Part shown: positions 7,160 to 14,050 of the stretch, piece after piece
Position numbering within the stretch: position 1 is the stretch's first letter
Layout of the letters: each line of letters begins with the position of its first letter
DNA from: an uncultured Eubacteriales bacterium
Lineage (GTDB): Bacteria; Bacillota; Clostridia; Oscillospirales; CAG-272
DNA length: 14,050 nt
Reading direction: 5' to 3'
Assembly (NCBI GenBank): GCA_900550625.1
Contig: URSW01000023.1
Span: forward strand, 1-14,050
The notes under the pieces: generated by a model
What the model was told of the DNA's origin: nothing
The model's input: only the letters and a program-made list of their open reading frames with translations
Databases searched by the model: none
Program-made: the position numbers and the translations under genes

Positions 7160-8122
7160 TTATACATCGATTTCCGAAAGCTTTACGACGCGGCCGCCCT
7201 CTTTGCGGCTGCGAAGTCCGGCAACTACCATTTTCATAAGCTCCACGGACTGTGCAAACGGGAAAGGCTCCTCGCCCGTTCTCAGCCAATGAACGAAAAG
7301 GTCGAGCTGCTTTTTGAACGCATAGTAGCTGTCGCGGCACTGAATGTAATTCGAGCCCTTCGAGCCGATCATGAGGATTCCGGCCCCCGCCATTCCGATT
7401 CCCTGCGGAATATCGACGGCGCATCCGCCCTCATGGAGTATATGCATCATCGAACGCTCATAGGTGCCTGTGCTCTGCACGGAAACAAATCCGGGTCCGA
7501 GAAGCGGGTACATCGATTCAAGCGCATGGATTCCGTAGGTCTCGTACTTTTTCGACATCGGAGAGCAGATATACATGAGCTCGCCGAGCTCGTAATGATT
7601 TGCGTAATAAGGCTCATATTCCTTGCAGTAGCGCATGGACGACGAGGTCAGGAACTGCGCGCCATCATCGTGCCATTTCACGAATGTGCGCAGGTCCTCC
7701 TCGCTGTTTACAAGCGGCTTATCGATGAACATCGGAAGCCCTGCCTCGAGGAACGGGCGGCAGCGCTCAACGTGCTCGTCTCCGACGTCGGTCGCGCATA
7801 TGACCGCATCGACCTCGCCGATCATATCGAGCGGATTGTCAAGCACATTCGGGATTTTCGCGGCGCGCGCGATATTTTCCGCCTCCTCGCGCTCTGCGTA
7901 TCCGGTGCAGCATATATGTGTGATATGCGCGCCGGGCATACCGAAGGTCTCCTCCGGCTGATTCGAAAGATATGCCGGAATCACCGGGAACGGGCACTTC
8001 GCCATCTCCTCCGGATCGTATCCGTTGAACATTGCGCTCCACGAATACGGATGTCCGTTGCCCTCGGTCATTCCGAGAATTCCTATTTTAAGCTCACGAT
8101 CTCCGAGCGGTACCTTTGCCAT
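7160..8122 (-). CDS. Gfo/Idh/MocA family NAD(P)-dependent oxidoreductase
   Basis: A 320-residue cytosolic protein. The N-terminal Rossmann part begins KIGILGMTEGNGHP (12-25), where the usual GxGxxG is altered and about 45 residues are inserted before the next strand (THICCTGYAERE, 68-79). The family hallmarks DAVICATDVGDEH (105-117) and MFIDKPLV (131-138, equivalent to the conserved E/D-K-P) are clear, and GIHALE (197-202) carries the usual catalytic-region His199. Family members oxidise or reduce sugars, inositols or sugar acids. The substrate is unknown here. RBS AAAGGAGAG precedes the ATG. It sits 14 nt after the aldo/keto reductase gene, which fits an oxidation-reduction pair acting on one sugar intermediate. 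Confidence 0.9.
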   Translation of the reverse strand: MAKVPLGDRELKIGILGMTEGNGHPYSWSAMFNGYDPEEMAKCPFPVIPAYLSNQPEETFGMPGAHITHICCTGYAEREEAENIARAAKIPNVLDNPLDMIGEVDAVICATDVGDEHVERCRPFLEAGLPMFIDKPLVNSEEDLRTFVKWHDDGAQFLTSSSMRYCKEYEPYYANHYELGELMYICSPMSKKYETYGIHALESMYPLLGPGFVSVQSTGTYERSMMHILHEGGCAVDIPQGIGMAGAGILMIGSKGSNYIQCRDSYYAFKKQLDLFVHWLRTGEEPFPFAQSVELMKMVVAGLRSRKEGGRVVKLSEIDV

Positions 8123-8136
8123 TTTCGATCTCTCCT

Positions 8137-9075
8137 TTACTTTTTAGGTCTCGAAAGCACCTTCATGATTTCGGGAATATCCACATCGGCGAAATCCCTC
8201 TTTAGGTCCGCCGCGGTTCTCTCGGATATCGGCGGGACGTCGAAGTATCCGATGTTCTGTTCCACCTGCGCTTTCGTGTCCGAGCCGAGCACGAGGCTTG
8301 AAACTCCGGGCAGGTCGCGTATGAACGCGATCGCAAGCGAAGCGACCGAGATTCCTTCACGCTCCGCGTATTCGCGGAGAAGGCGGATCCTCGGAGCTGC
8401 CTGTTCAACGAGAATCGGGTCGGTGATCTTATCGGGATCGAGGAAGAATATGCCCTGAAGGAATACGCTGCGGACAAAAACCGTAACGCCGCGCGCGCCG
8501 AGTCTGTCGATCGCGCCGGAATGTATCAGGCGCTGATCGAATATGCTCATCGGCACCTGGATCGCCGTATAGACATCCGATTTCAGCATATCGTCAACCT
8601 CGTTCGTGAGATAGACGGATGCTCCGACAAGGTCGGTGTATCCTCTCTTCACAAGGGATTCGAGCGCTTTTGCCGTTTTGTCCCCATGCGCCGTTATATC
8701 GGCGGTGACGTGAAGCATCACGCAGTTTACGCGGGGAACTCCGAGTTTTTCAAGCGAGGTCTCCACCGACGAAACGACGAATTTCTCGATCTCGCCTTCG
8801 GTCTCGCCCTCGATTTTCGGCACCTTTGTCGTAATGAACGGAAGCTCTCCGTCATACTGTCTGAAGAAATGCCCGATCACGTCCTCGGAATTTCCGTAGA
8901 CGCGCGCCGTATCAATTGACGAAACTCCGCCTTTGAGTGCGGCGCCGAGCATTGCAAAGCTTTCCTCTTCGGCGGGCTGTCCGGTCGTGTTCGCAATGCC
9001 GTAGTTCATACCGAGCTGGACGGTGCCGAGAGTCATATTGGAAAGCTTCTTTTCACCGATCTGTATACTCTTCAT
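8137..9075 (-). CDS. Aldo/keto reductase
   Basis: A 312-residue TIM-barrel NAD(P)H-dependent oxidoreductase. The start motif LGTVQLGMNYGIANTTGQP (16-34) is typical of the AKR subgroup found in polysaccharide and sugar clusters. The catalytic tetrad is visible as Asp55 (SIDTA), Tyr60 (ARVYGNSE), Lys84 (TTKVP) and His122 (MLHVT). GSDTKAQVEQN (~269-279) provides the cofactor 2'-phosphate/adenine region. The start codon is 1 nt after the stop of the aldolase gene, and GGAGG inside that gene's end serves as its ribosome site, so translation is coupled. Cytosolic; the substrate is unknown, probably a sugar aldehyde or ketone from the same pathway. Confidence 0.92.
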   Translation of the reverse strand: MKSIQIGEKKLSNMTLGTVQLGMNYGIANTTGQPAEEESFAMLGAALKGGVSSIDTARVYGNSEDVIGHFFRQYDGELPFITTKVPKIEGETEGEIEKFVVSSVETSLEKLGVPRVNCVMLHVTADITAHGDKTAKALESLVKRGYTDLVGASVYLTNEVDDMLKSDVYTAIQVPMSIFDQRLIHSGAIDRLGARGVTVFVRSVFLQGIFFLDPDKITDPILVEQAAPRIRLLREYAEREGISVASLAIAFIRDLPGVSSLVLGSDTKAQVEQNIGYFDVPPISERTAADLKRDFADVDIPEIMKVLSRPKK

Positions 9076-9076
9076 G

Positions 9077-9862
9077 TCACACCTCCGCGATATCGCGTCC
9101 CTGTATCTTTCCCGTTATATCGAGGAAGTACTGCCAGAGCGCAACGACATCCGCGCCGACGCTTATGAAGGTATATCCCATTTTGACAAGGTCGTCGAAA
9201 TTGCCGGGACCGCCGACGGTGCCTGCGAATTTGCCGTGCTTTCTCGCCGTGCGTGCAACAAGCTCTCTTGTTTCCTTAACCTGAGGATCGTCAAACTGAT
9301 TCGGCTTTCCGATTCCCTGACTGAAGTCCGCGGGACCGAAGAACAGCATATCGATCCCAGGAAGCGCGCATATTTCCTCAAGCTCGGAAAGCGGCTCCGG
9401 ATCCTCGATCTGCACGATGGTGAAGCGTTCCTCGTTCGCCTGCTTCATATAATCGTTTCCGTCAACGAGGCAGAACTTGCCGTCCGTATTTCCTCCATCG
9501 ATCGGACGGCGCCCGATCGGATGGAATTTCGTATAGTAGACGACGCGCTTTGCGTCCTCGAGGCTCATGAGGTGAGGCACCATTATTCCGGTGGAGTCCG
9601 CCTCGAGCGGTCTGACAAGATCGCTGTAGCATCCGTGAGGAACGCGGGTAAGCGTATCACAGTCGTAAATTTTTGCAGCGCGTATTGCGTTTTCGATAAA
9701 CGAAAAGTCGCTCGGCACGTGCTCCATATCGAGCCAGACGCAGTCGAATCCGCACATTGCGGCGATCTCCGCGGCGCGCGTATCCGCAAGGTTAAGCTTT
9801 ACGCAAGTTGCGACCTTGCCGCTTCTCATCTGTCTGAGAACACGGCTTTTTCTCATATCCAT
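9077..9862 (-). CDS. HpcH/HpaI family class II aldolase (2-keto-3-deoxy acid type)
   Basis: A 261-residue protein, the usual size for this family, which performs divalent-metal-dependent retro-aldol cleavage of 2-keto-3-deoxy acids to pyruvate (or a related keto acid) plus an aldehyde. By comparison with E. coli HpaI (D42, H45, R70, D84, E149, D175), the site maps to D45 and H48 (WLDMEH), R73 (RVP), E153 (QIEDP) and D179 (GPADFS). The position of HpaI D84 appears to be Glu87. GRRP at 117-120 is also conserved. The ATG at 9862 has a modest AGGTG site; a second ATG two codons in is possible. It lies 17 nt after the SDR gene and 1 nt before the AKR gene. In context it would split the keto-deoxy intermediate made by the dehydrogenases upstream (inference). 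Confidence 0.9.
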   Translation of the reverse strand: MDMRKSRVLRQMRSGKVATCVKLNLADTRAAEIAAMCGFDCVWLDMEHVPSDFSFIENAIRAAKIYDCDTLTRVPHGCYSDLVRPLEADSTGIMVPHLMSLEDAKRVVYYTKFHPIGRRPIDGGNTDGKFCLVDGNDYMKQANEERFTIVQIEDPEPLSELEEICALPGIDMLFFGPADFSQGIGKPNQFDDPQVKETRELVARTARKHGKFAGTVGGPGNFDDLVKMGYTFISVGADVVALWQYFLDITGKIQGRDIAEV

Positions 9863-9879
9863 AGATACACCTGATTTCC

Positions 9880-10665
9880 TTATTTGGCGCTGTAGCCGCC
9901 GTCAACGGCTATCGTCGCGCCGGTAGTATAAAGCGAAGCGTCGGAGGCGAGGTATACGATAATGCCCTTGACATCCTCGTTGTTTGCCATTCTGCCGATA
10001 AACGTACGCTTTGAGTATCTCTCGACAAAGCGCGGGTCCTGATTTGCAAACAGACCGCCGAGTGCAAGATAGTTGCAGCGGACGCCGTATTTGCCGTAGT
10101 AGGAAGCGATAAAGCGGGTGAGGTTGTTCATTCCGCCCTTATGATAGAAGTAATCGGGAGCGCCGAAGCCGCTCATCCACGGGGTCTCTTCGTAGAGCGT
10201 TTCATCGCAGCCGAGAAATCCCATGTAGGAGCCGATGTTGATTATGCTTCCGCTCTTGTTTTCAGCCATGTGGTCGCCGAAAACGCGGGAGATCGCAAAA
10301 AGTCCGCTTCCGTTGACCTTGAGGCTTTCAAGAAATGCGTCGGGGCTGTCGTGAAAATCGTGCATGGGACGGAGCACCGAATTATTAACAAGGATATCGA
10401 CCTTGCCGCTCTTTTCGACTATACGCGCAAGAAGAGCTTTTATGCTTTCCTCATCGCTCTGATCGTAGGATTCGGCACGGACATCGAAGCCCTCACCGCG
10501 GAGCGCGGACGCAAATTCCTCGTTCGGCTCGAGGCGGCGCGATGCGGTATACACAGTTGCGCCCGCTTCGCAGAGTGCGCGGACCATCTGAGAGCCGAAT
10601 TTTCCGGCACCGCCGGTGACGAGCGCAACGCGCCCGTCAAGTTTGAACATATCAAGCACAGCCAT
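9880..10665 (-). CDS. Short-chain dehydrogenase/reductase (SDR)
   Basis: A 261-residue classical SDR with a Rossmann fold. Visible are the cofactor loop TGGAGKFG (17-24), NNS at 94-96 where most members have NNAG, Asn118 (KVNGSG), Ser146 (NIGSYMG) and the catalytic pair Tyr172-Lys176 (DYFYHKGGM). The C-terminus ends with the usual GATIAVDGGYSA (249-260). This complete tetrad supports an active NAD(P)-dependent alcohol dehydrogenase. The length and ending resemble gluconate 5-dehydrogenase/KduD-like sugar SDRs, but the substrate is not determinable. Its ATG overlaps the ceramidase-like gene's TAA by one base (TAATG), so translation is probably coupled; the upstream Shine-Dalgarno match is weak. 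Cytosolic. Confidence 0.93.
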   Translation of the reverse strand: MAVLDMFKLDGRVALVTGGAGKFGSQMVRALCEAGATVYTASRRLEPNEEFASALRGEGFDVRAESYDQSDEESIKALLARIVEKSGKVDILVNNSVLRPMHDFHDSPDAFLESLKVNGSGLFAISRVFGDHMAENKSGSIINIGSYMGFLGCDETLYEETPWMSGFGAPDYFYHKGGMNNLTRFIASYYGKYGVRCNYLALGGLFANQDPRFVERYSKRTFIGRMANNEDVKGIIVYLASDASLYTTGATIAVDGGYSAK

Positions 10666-11951
10666 TATTCTTCACCGTTCAGCAGTTTTTCCGCCGCCTT
10701 TACGATCTCAGCACCCGCTTCGGGTGCAAATATAGAATTTCCGACTTCGTATCCGCCGTCGCCGATCGCATCTGGCGTATACACATACCCGGGAAGCTCG
10801 CCGTTCGTAAGATTGAATACGAATGTTTTCTTATACTTCGACCTTGCCTTGATTGCAAGTCCGTATTCGACAAAGAGCTCGCCCTGCGTTCCGACTATTG
10901 CAGTATCGTTGAGGGTAATTAGCTCGATCTCGCATGGGAGAAGATCGGCATAGACGCTCTCCGCCTTGCCGTCTTCGATCTCAAGAGCGAGATAATAGAG
11001 ATCCTCGGCGCCGAACATATCGAGCTCCGCATTTCTCATGGTGATATAATCGGCATCATGAAGAGATGCGAAGCGCTCGCGCGCCTTTTCCATGCCGGGC
11101 TTTGCCTCGGCGGACGATGCAAATGTTCTTCTCGGAAGATCGATAAACGTATGTTTGAATCCGATGTCAAGCTTGTCGGTGAACTCCATCTTTCCGATAC
11201 AGTGGAAGATCTCGACTCCGAGAGTCGTGCCTACGCGGCATGCTTCCTCGAAGGTCTGACCGAGGCGGTGATAGCGCGAGCTCTGATTTCCGATCGTGCC
11301 CTGTGCAAACATGAATATCGCGTCCGGGAAAGCGAAGTGAATGTAATTGCGGACTCCGCCGGGATAATCGGCGCTGACGAGAACGTTATCAGCGTGAAGA
11401 TATGTCGGATGGAGCGCGTAGTTGAGAAGGATTCCGCGAATCTTTTTGTCGGAATCGCGGACGGCAAGGATGTTTACGGACGGATCGCAGACACCGCCTT
11501 TTTCGCGGCGGTTTCCGCCGACGCCCTGCTCTGCGCCGCAGTGTCCGACATACGAGCCGAATTCGGCGTCAAAGGTGTTGTCGTGTGCTTCCTTTATGAT
11601 CTTCTCCACCTTTGCGACAAGGTCGGAGACAAAGGCTTCATCGACGAACACGCCTTCGTTTTTCTCGAAATCGTGCACAAGACCCGTATTGGGTGCGCTG
11701 TGCGTGTGAGACGCGGTAAACGAAATATCGAAATCAAACTTTGACCGTATCTCCGTGCAGAGGCGCTTCGTGAAGAAGAATATATCCATGGCTACGATCG
11801 CCACGCGGTCGGTGCCGTTATCGAGGAACATACACGAAGCGTAAAGTCGGTCGTGCACGCCTTCGTTCGGACGCGGGCAATGGGGATATCCTCCGAGCTG
11901 TACGCCTTTTTCGGGAGTGATATCAATGATTGACATACCTGCTTTTAACAT
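10665..11951 (-). CDS. Neutral/alkaline ceramidase-fold hydrolase (cytosolic)
   Basis: A 428-residue protein recognisable as the N-terminal catalytic domain of the neutral/alkaline non-lysosomal ceramidase family. Hallmarks are AGMSIIDITP and LGGYP at the start (4-23), TASHTHSAPNTG (79-90, metal-site His82/His84), NYALHPTYL (177-185, His181), SADYPGGVR (193-201), GTIGNQSSR (218-226, where the family usually has a G-D/P version) and GTQGELFVEYG (354-364, Glu358 as a likely zinc ligand). GGYE follows at 399-402. True ceramidases are zinc amidases that are secreted or membrane-anchored. This copy has no signal peptide and lacks the C-terminal immunoglobulin-like domain, so it is probably cytoplasmic and acts on a different amide or ester. 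RBS AAAGGA precedes the ATG. It sits between nagA (17 nt) and the SDR gene (1-nt overlap), so an N-acyl sugar substrate is plausible but unproven. Confidence 0.82.
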   Translation of the reverse strand: MLKAGMSIIDITPEKGVQLGGYPHCPRPNEGVHDRLYASCMFLDNGTDRVAIVAMDIFFFTKRLCTEIRSKFDFDISFTASHTHSAPNTGLVHDFEKNEGVFVDEAFVSDLVAKVEKIIKEAHDNTFDAEFGSYVGHCGAEQGVGGNRREKGGVCDPSVNILAVRDSDKKIRGILLNYALHPTYLHADNVLVSADYPGGVRNYIHFAFPDAIFMFAQGTIGNQSSRYHRLGQTFEEACRVGTTLGVEIFHCIGKMEFTDKLDIGFKHTFIDLPRRTFASSAEAKPGMEKARERFASLHDADYITMRNAELDMFGAEDLYYLALEIEDGKAESVYADLLPCEIELITLNDTAIVGTQGELFVEYGLAIKARSKYKKTFVFNLTNGELPGYVYTPDAIGDGGYEVGNSIFAPEAGAEIVKAAEKLLNGEE

Positions 11952-11968
11952 TGTGATTGTCCTTTCAG

Positions 11969-13048
11969 TTAAGCCTTGAGTACCTCAAGAAGATTAAGTT
12001 CGCCGTCAACGACGATAACGTCCGCGCGCTTTCCCGCCTCAAGAGAACCGATCTCGCCGTCTGCATGAATCGCTCCGGCGGGATTTAGAGAGCATACGCG
12101 GAACACATCGGGAACGGAGAGTCCGAGGGCGTAGAAGTTTCTCGCCGCTTTGTCCATGGTCATTTTGCTTCCGACAAGCTCGCCGCCGAAGAAATTCACG
12201 TCCGAATCGTCCTCGCTGCCCGTGCAGCAGTCGGTAATTCCGACGATTCTGTCAATTCCCGCAGCCTTTATCGCAAGCTTTACCATGTCGGGACGGACGT
12301 GCACCCCGTTTTTATCGCAGATTATCTCATAGAAGAATCCGTCATGTGCAAGCACTGCGGAATCAAACGACACCTCAAGCGTGCCGCCGTAGCGTGTCGG
12401 AGAAATCGCATTTCCCGTCGCGTCAAACAAATGCGTGACGAGGGTCGCGCCCGCATCGGCGGCAAGTGCAACATTCTCGGGGGATGCGCAGCTGTGTCCG
12501 ATCGAGGAAACGATGCCGCGCGATGTAATATCGCGAATAAACTTCTCCGTGCCGCTCATTTCGGGGGCGCAGGTCCATTGACGGACGATCCCCGTTTTGC
12601 AGAGGGGCATATACTCCTCTTCCCGAACGGGAGTTTCCACTCCGATGCCCGAACCGTAATCCGGATTCAGGTACGGTCCCTCGAGATGCACTCCGAGAAC
12701 GTTAGGAAGCTCGGGAAGCAGCTCCTTTATCTCAAGGGTGTGCTTGAGCATATCCGCGATCGGTATGCGCCGGTACATCGTGAAGAGCATCGACGTCGTG
12801 CCGTGCGCAAGATGATGTGCCGCCACCGCGCGCGGATTATCGTGGCAGTAGAACTTTCCGCCGGCGTGACAGTGAATGTCCACGAATCCCGGTGCGATAA
12901 GTCCGTCCACGCGGCGCGCGCCGTGCGGAACAGAGGTTCCGCACGCGCGTCCCGCGTATTTGATCACCCCGTTCTCAACCTCAAGCACTCCGTCCGGTAC
13001 GATCCGGTCGGGAAGCACGAGTGAGCCGAGAAGAGTATATGAGTCCAT
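11969..13048 (-). CDS. nagA: N-acetylglucosamine-6-phosphate deacetylase (NagA family)
   Basis: A 359-residue amidohydrolase-superfamily enzyme. From the chosen start, the metal and catalytic residues are H59 and H61 (DIHCHAGG), E123 (HLEGPYLNP), H185 (GHSCA), H206 (THLF), H250 (NGVHVRP) and D273 (TDCCTG), the last equivalent to E. coli Asp273. The HxH motif indicates the two-metal type. E. coli NagA contacts phosphate with Asn219 in HLYNAM and Arg227; here the first reads HLFDAT (Asp209), while an Arg in TRYGG is kept, so the phosphate specificity is uncertain. The start at 13048 overlaps the upstream stop by one base (TGATG) with GGAGAAGG at 13066-13059. An in-frame ATG at 13072 lies inside the upstream gene without a ribosome site. 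Cytosolic; removes acetyl from an amino sugar. Confidence 0.88.
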   Translation of the reverse strand: MDSYTLLGSLVLPDRIVPDGVLEVENGVIKYAGRACGTSVPHGARRVDGLIAPGFVDIHCHAGGKFYCHDNPRAVAAHHLAHGTTSMLFTMYRRIPIADMLKHTLEIKELLPELPNVLGVHLEGPYLNPDYGSGIGVETPVREEEYMPLCKTGIVRQWTCAPEMSGTEKFIRDITSRGIVSSIGHSCASPENVALAADAGATLVTHLFDATGNAISPTRYGGTLEVSFDSAVLAHDGFFYEIICDKNGVHVRPDMVKLAIKAAGIDRIVGITDCCTGSEDDSDVNFFGGELVGSKMTMDKAARNFYALGLSVPDVFRVCSLNPAGAIHADGEIGSLEAGKRADVIVVDGELNLLEVLKA

Positions 13049-13980
13049 CAGTATCCGACCTTCTCCATGCACTCGATCGGCTTTGCGATCTCTTCGCTGA
13101 CATAAACGTCGGTCTTAAGAAGCTGAAGGATCGATGCGGGAACGAGCGGAGTTACCTCTCCGTGGAGGATAAGGCGGGAGATCATTCTCTGCCATGAAGA
13201 GAATGTGCCCATGGTCGTGAGATCGTGGGATTCCATTCTCGCTCTTGCACGGCGTACATCTGCGGGACCGATGGTCGCCGCGCGCGGAGGAACATTGGCG
13301 ATATCGCCGCTGCATCCGAACACGCCGTGGAGAGAATTCTGCATGATCGTCATGGGATTGAGAGTAACGACACGGGCATCCATGTTCATGAAATCCTCAA
13401 CGCTCGGAGTTCCGAACTCGGGAGTGAGCGGATCGATGAATGCGATATGTCCGGCCCAGCCGGGACCGCTGTAGCAAATATCAGCGCCGCCTTCGCCGCA
13501 CTCGGTTATCATCTTGGAATAGTCGGCGATATTCTCGGTCGTGGGGTAATGGATGTGATCGAGAGGCATGCGCAGATCCTCGCGGATAGAGCCGTAGAAA
13601 TACTTGAGCTGAGAATAGGTGAAGCCGCGCTGATAGGTGGAGGGGGCGATATTTCCGTCGTTGTCCGCCCACTCATCCATTGTGAACACATAAACGTTGC
13701 GGCAGCTGATATTGTTGAGGTTGATGATCTCGGCGACGGTGCAGTAAATAACGGGGCACGGATTAGGGAGGATCATAACGCACTTCTTGTCGAGCATATC
13801 GGATGCCTGGATGCGTGCGACCATATCGCCGATCCAGATGGCTCCGGGATTATCGACCACATGGATCTTGAAATCCGGATTCGGATGAACGGTCATCTCC
13901 TCGCGTGTGATATTGCGGCAGCGCTCGAGAACTTCCTGATTCTTGTACGGAACAAAGTCCGCAGGCTTGAATGAAAACAT
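13048..13980 (-). CDS. Divergent glucosamine-6-phosphate deaminase (NagB)-like protein
   Basis: A 310-residue protein of the NagB/6-phosphogluconolactonase fold, longer than E. coli NagB (266) mainly through an N-terminal extension of ~35 residues. FTMDEW (99-104) matches NagB NMDEY, with Asp102 in the place of catalytic Asp72. SGPGWAGHIAFIDP (171-184) matches the NagB stretch ending DGHIAFNEP and keeps His178, but Ala176 replaces Asp141 and Asp183 replaces Glu148. The phosphate-binding LPTGGTP loop is LPNPCP (71-76) here. The region of NagB Lys208 (LVLGSQKA) reads LILHGEVT, without Lys. The fold assignment is firm, but canonical GlcN6P deaminase activity is doubtful. RBS AAAGGAG lies 7 nt before the ATG. 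It is the first gene of the run visible in this window and overlaps nagA by 1 nt (TGATG), so it probably acts in the same pathway on a related amino sugar. Confidence 0.82.
   Translation of the reverse strand: MFSFKPADFVPYKNQEVLERCRNITREEMTVHPNPDFKIHVVDNPGAIWIGDMVARIQASDMLDKKCVMILPNPCPVIYCTVAEIINLNNISCRNVYVFTMDEWADNDGNIAPSTYQRGFTYSQLKYFYGSIREDLRMPLDHIHYPTTENIADYSKMITECGEGGADICYSGPGWAGHIAFIDPLTPEFGTPSVEDFMNMDARVVTLNPMTIMQNSLHGVFGCSGDIANVPPRAATIGPADVRRARARMESHDLTTMGTFSSWQRMISRLILHGEVTPLVPASILQLLKTDVYVSEEIAKPIECMEKVGY
13059..13066 (-). promoter_or_regulatory. Ribosome binding site that favours the internal nagA start
   Basis: The minus strand reads GGAGAAGG, ending 10 nt before the ATG at 13048. 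The alternative ATG at 13072 has no purine-rich site before it. The site lies inside the end of the NagB-like gene, which suggests coupled translation. Confidence 0.6.
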
Positions 13981-14004
13981 GGTATACTCCTTTATGTAAT
14001 AAAA

Positions 14005-14019
14005 TTATTGACTTATTGA
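14005..14019. repeat. Tandem TTATTGA repeat upstream of the NagB-like gene
   Basis: Two perfect copies of TTATTGA (14005-14011 and 14013-14019) are separated by one base, about 25 nt before the start codon at 13980. The stretch 13981-14020 is AT-rich compared with the coding DNA. It could be part of a promoter or an operator half-site pair. I cannot find a convincing -35/-10 pair, and the window ends at 14050. Confidence 0.35.
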
Positions 14020-14050
14020 ATGCCTCATACGGCATGTGCGGCGGCGGGCG

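Noticed and set aside
7289..8458. Long plus-strand open frame (389 codons) opposite the Gfo/Idh and AKR genes
   Set aside because: It lies wholly antisense to two genes with clear family motifs, has no recognisable domains, is rich in Arg/His/Ala as antisense frames of GC-biased genes are, and spans the junction of two real genes.
13049..13072. Longer nagA start at 13072
   Set aside because: No purine-rich site precedes it, and it would overlap the upstream gene by 25 nt. The ATG at 13048 has a TGATG junction and a GGAGAAGG site.
13225..13974. Plus-strand open frame (249 codons) opposite the NagB-like gene
   Set aside because: It mirrors the codon periodicity of the real gene, which has a strong ribosome site and NagB-fold motifs. 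Similar shadows occur opposite every long gene here.

Overview
The window looks like chromosomal DNA of a Clostridia-class member of the Bacillota, probably an uncultured gut-type Ruminococcaceae/Oscillospiraceae or Christensenellales relative. The partial 16S rRNA gene at the left end has the Clostridia-like V2/H240 context. Shine-Dalgarno sites are strong (AAAGGAG), the rRNA promoter has a textbook consensus, and genes are tightly packed in long co-directional runs. Placement below class level is a guess from sequence memory.

Layout. (1) 1-560, minus strand: the first ~314 nt of a 16S rRNA gene that leaves the window to the left, with its leader, a boxA-like antitermination element, a perfect TTGACA-17-TATAAT promoter and three phased A-tracts upstream. 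(2) 596-1594, plus strand: a divergent extended -10 promoter, a DUF4186 protein, a PNPOx-like flavoprotein, and a terminator that can work in both directions. (3) 1610-4376, minus strand: a TIM-barrel glycoside-hydrolase-like protein followed by a calcineurin-like phosphoesterase. (4) 4451-13980, minus strand: nine closely packed genes, transcribed right to left. In order they are a divergent NagB-like protein, NagA, a cytosolic ceramidase-fold hydrolase, an SDR dehydrogenase, an HpcH/HpaI aldolase, an aldo/keto reductase, a Gfo/Idh/MocA oxidoreductase, and an ABC-2 type ATPase and permease. The run ends in a perfect 13-bp stem terminator. Gaps are -4 to +27 nt, including TGATG, TAATG and GTGA stop/start overlaps, so this is very probably one operon.

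Inferred role. The first seven genes look like a carbohydrate catabolic set: deacylation (NagA, ceramidase-fold amidase), isomerisation/deamination (NagB-like), oxidation/reduction (SDR, AKR, Gfo/Idh) and retro-aldol cleavage of a 2-keto-3-deoxy sugar acid (HpaI type). The NagB-like protein lacks the TGGTP phosphate loop and the Asp of the DGHIAF motif, and NagA has Asp where E. coli NagA has the phosphate-contacting Asn219. The pathway may therefore act on a non-phosphorylated or otherwise unusual amino sugar instead of GlcNAc-6-P. This is the most interesting candidate for an undescribed system here. No sugar importer or regulator is visible; they may lie beyond the right edge. I see no mobile elements, CRISPR arrays or tRNA genes.
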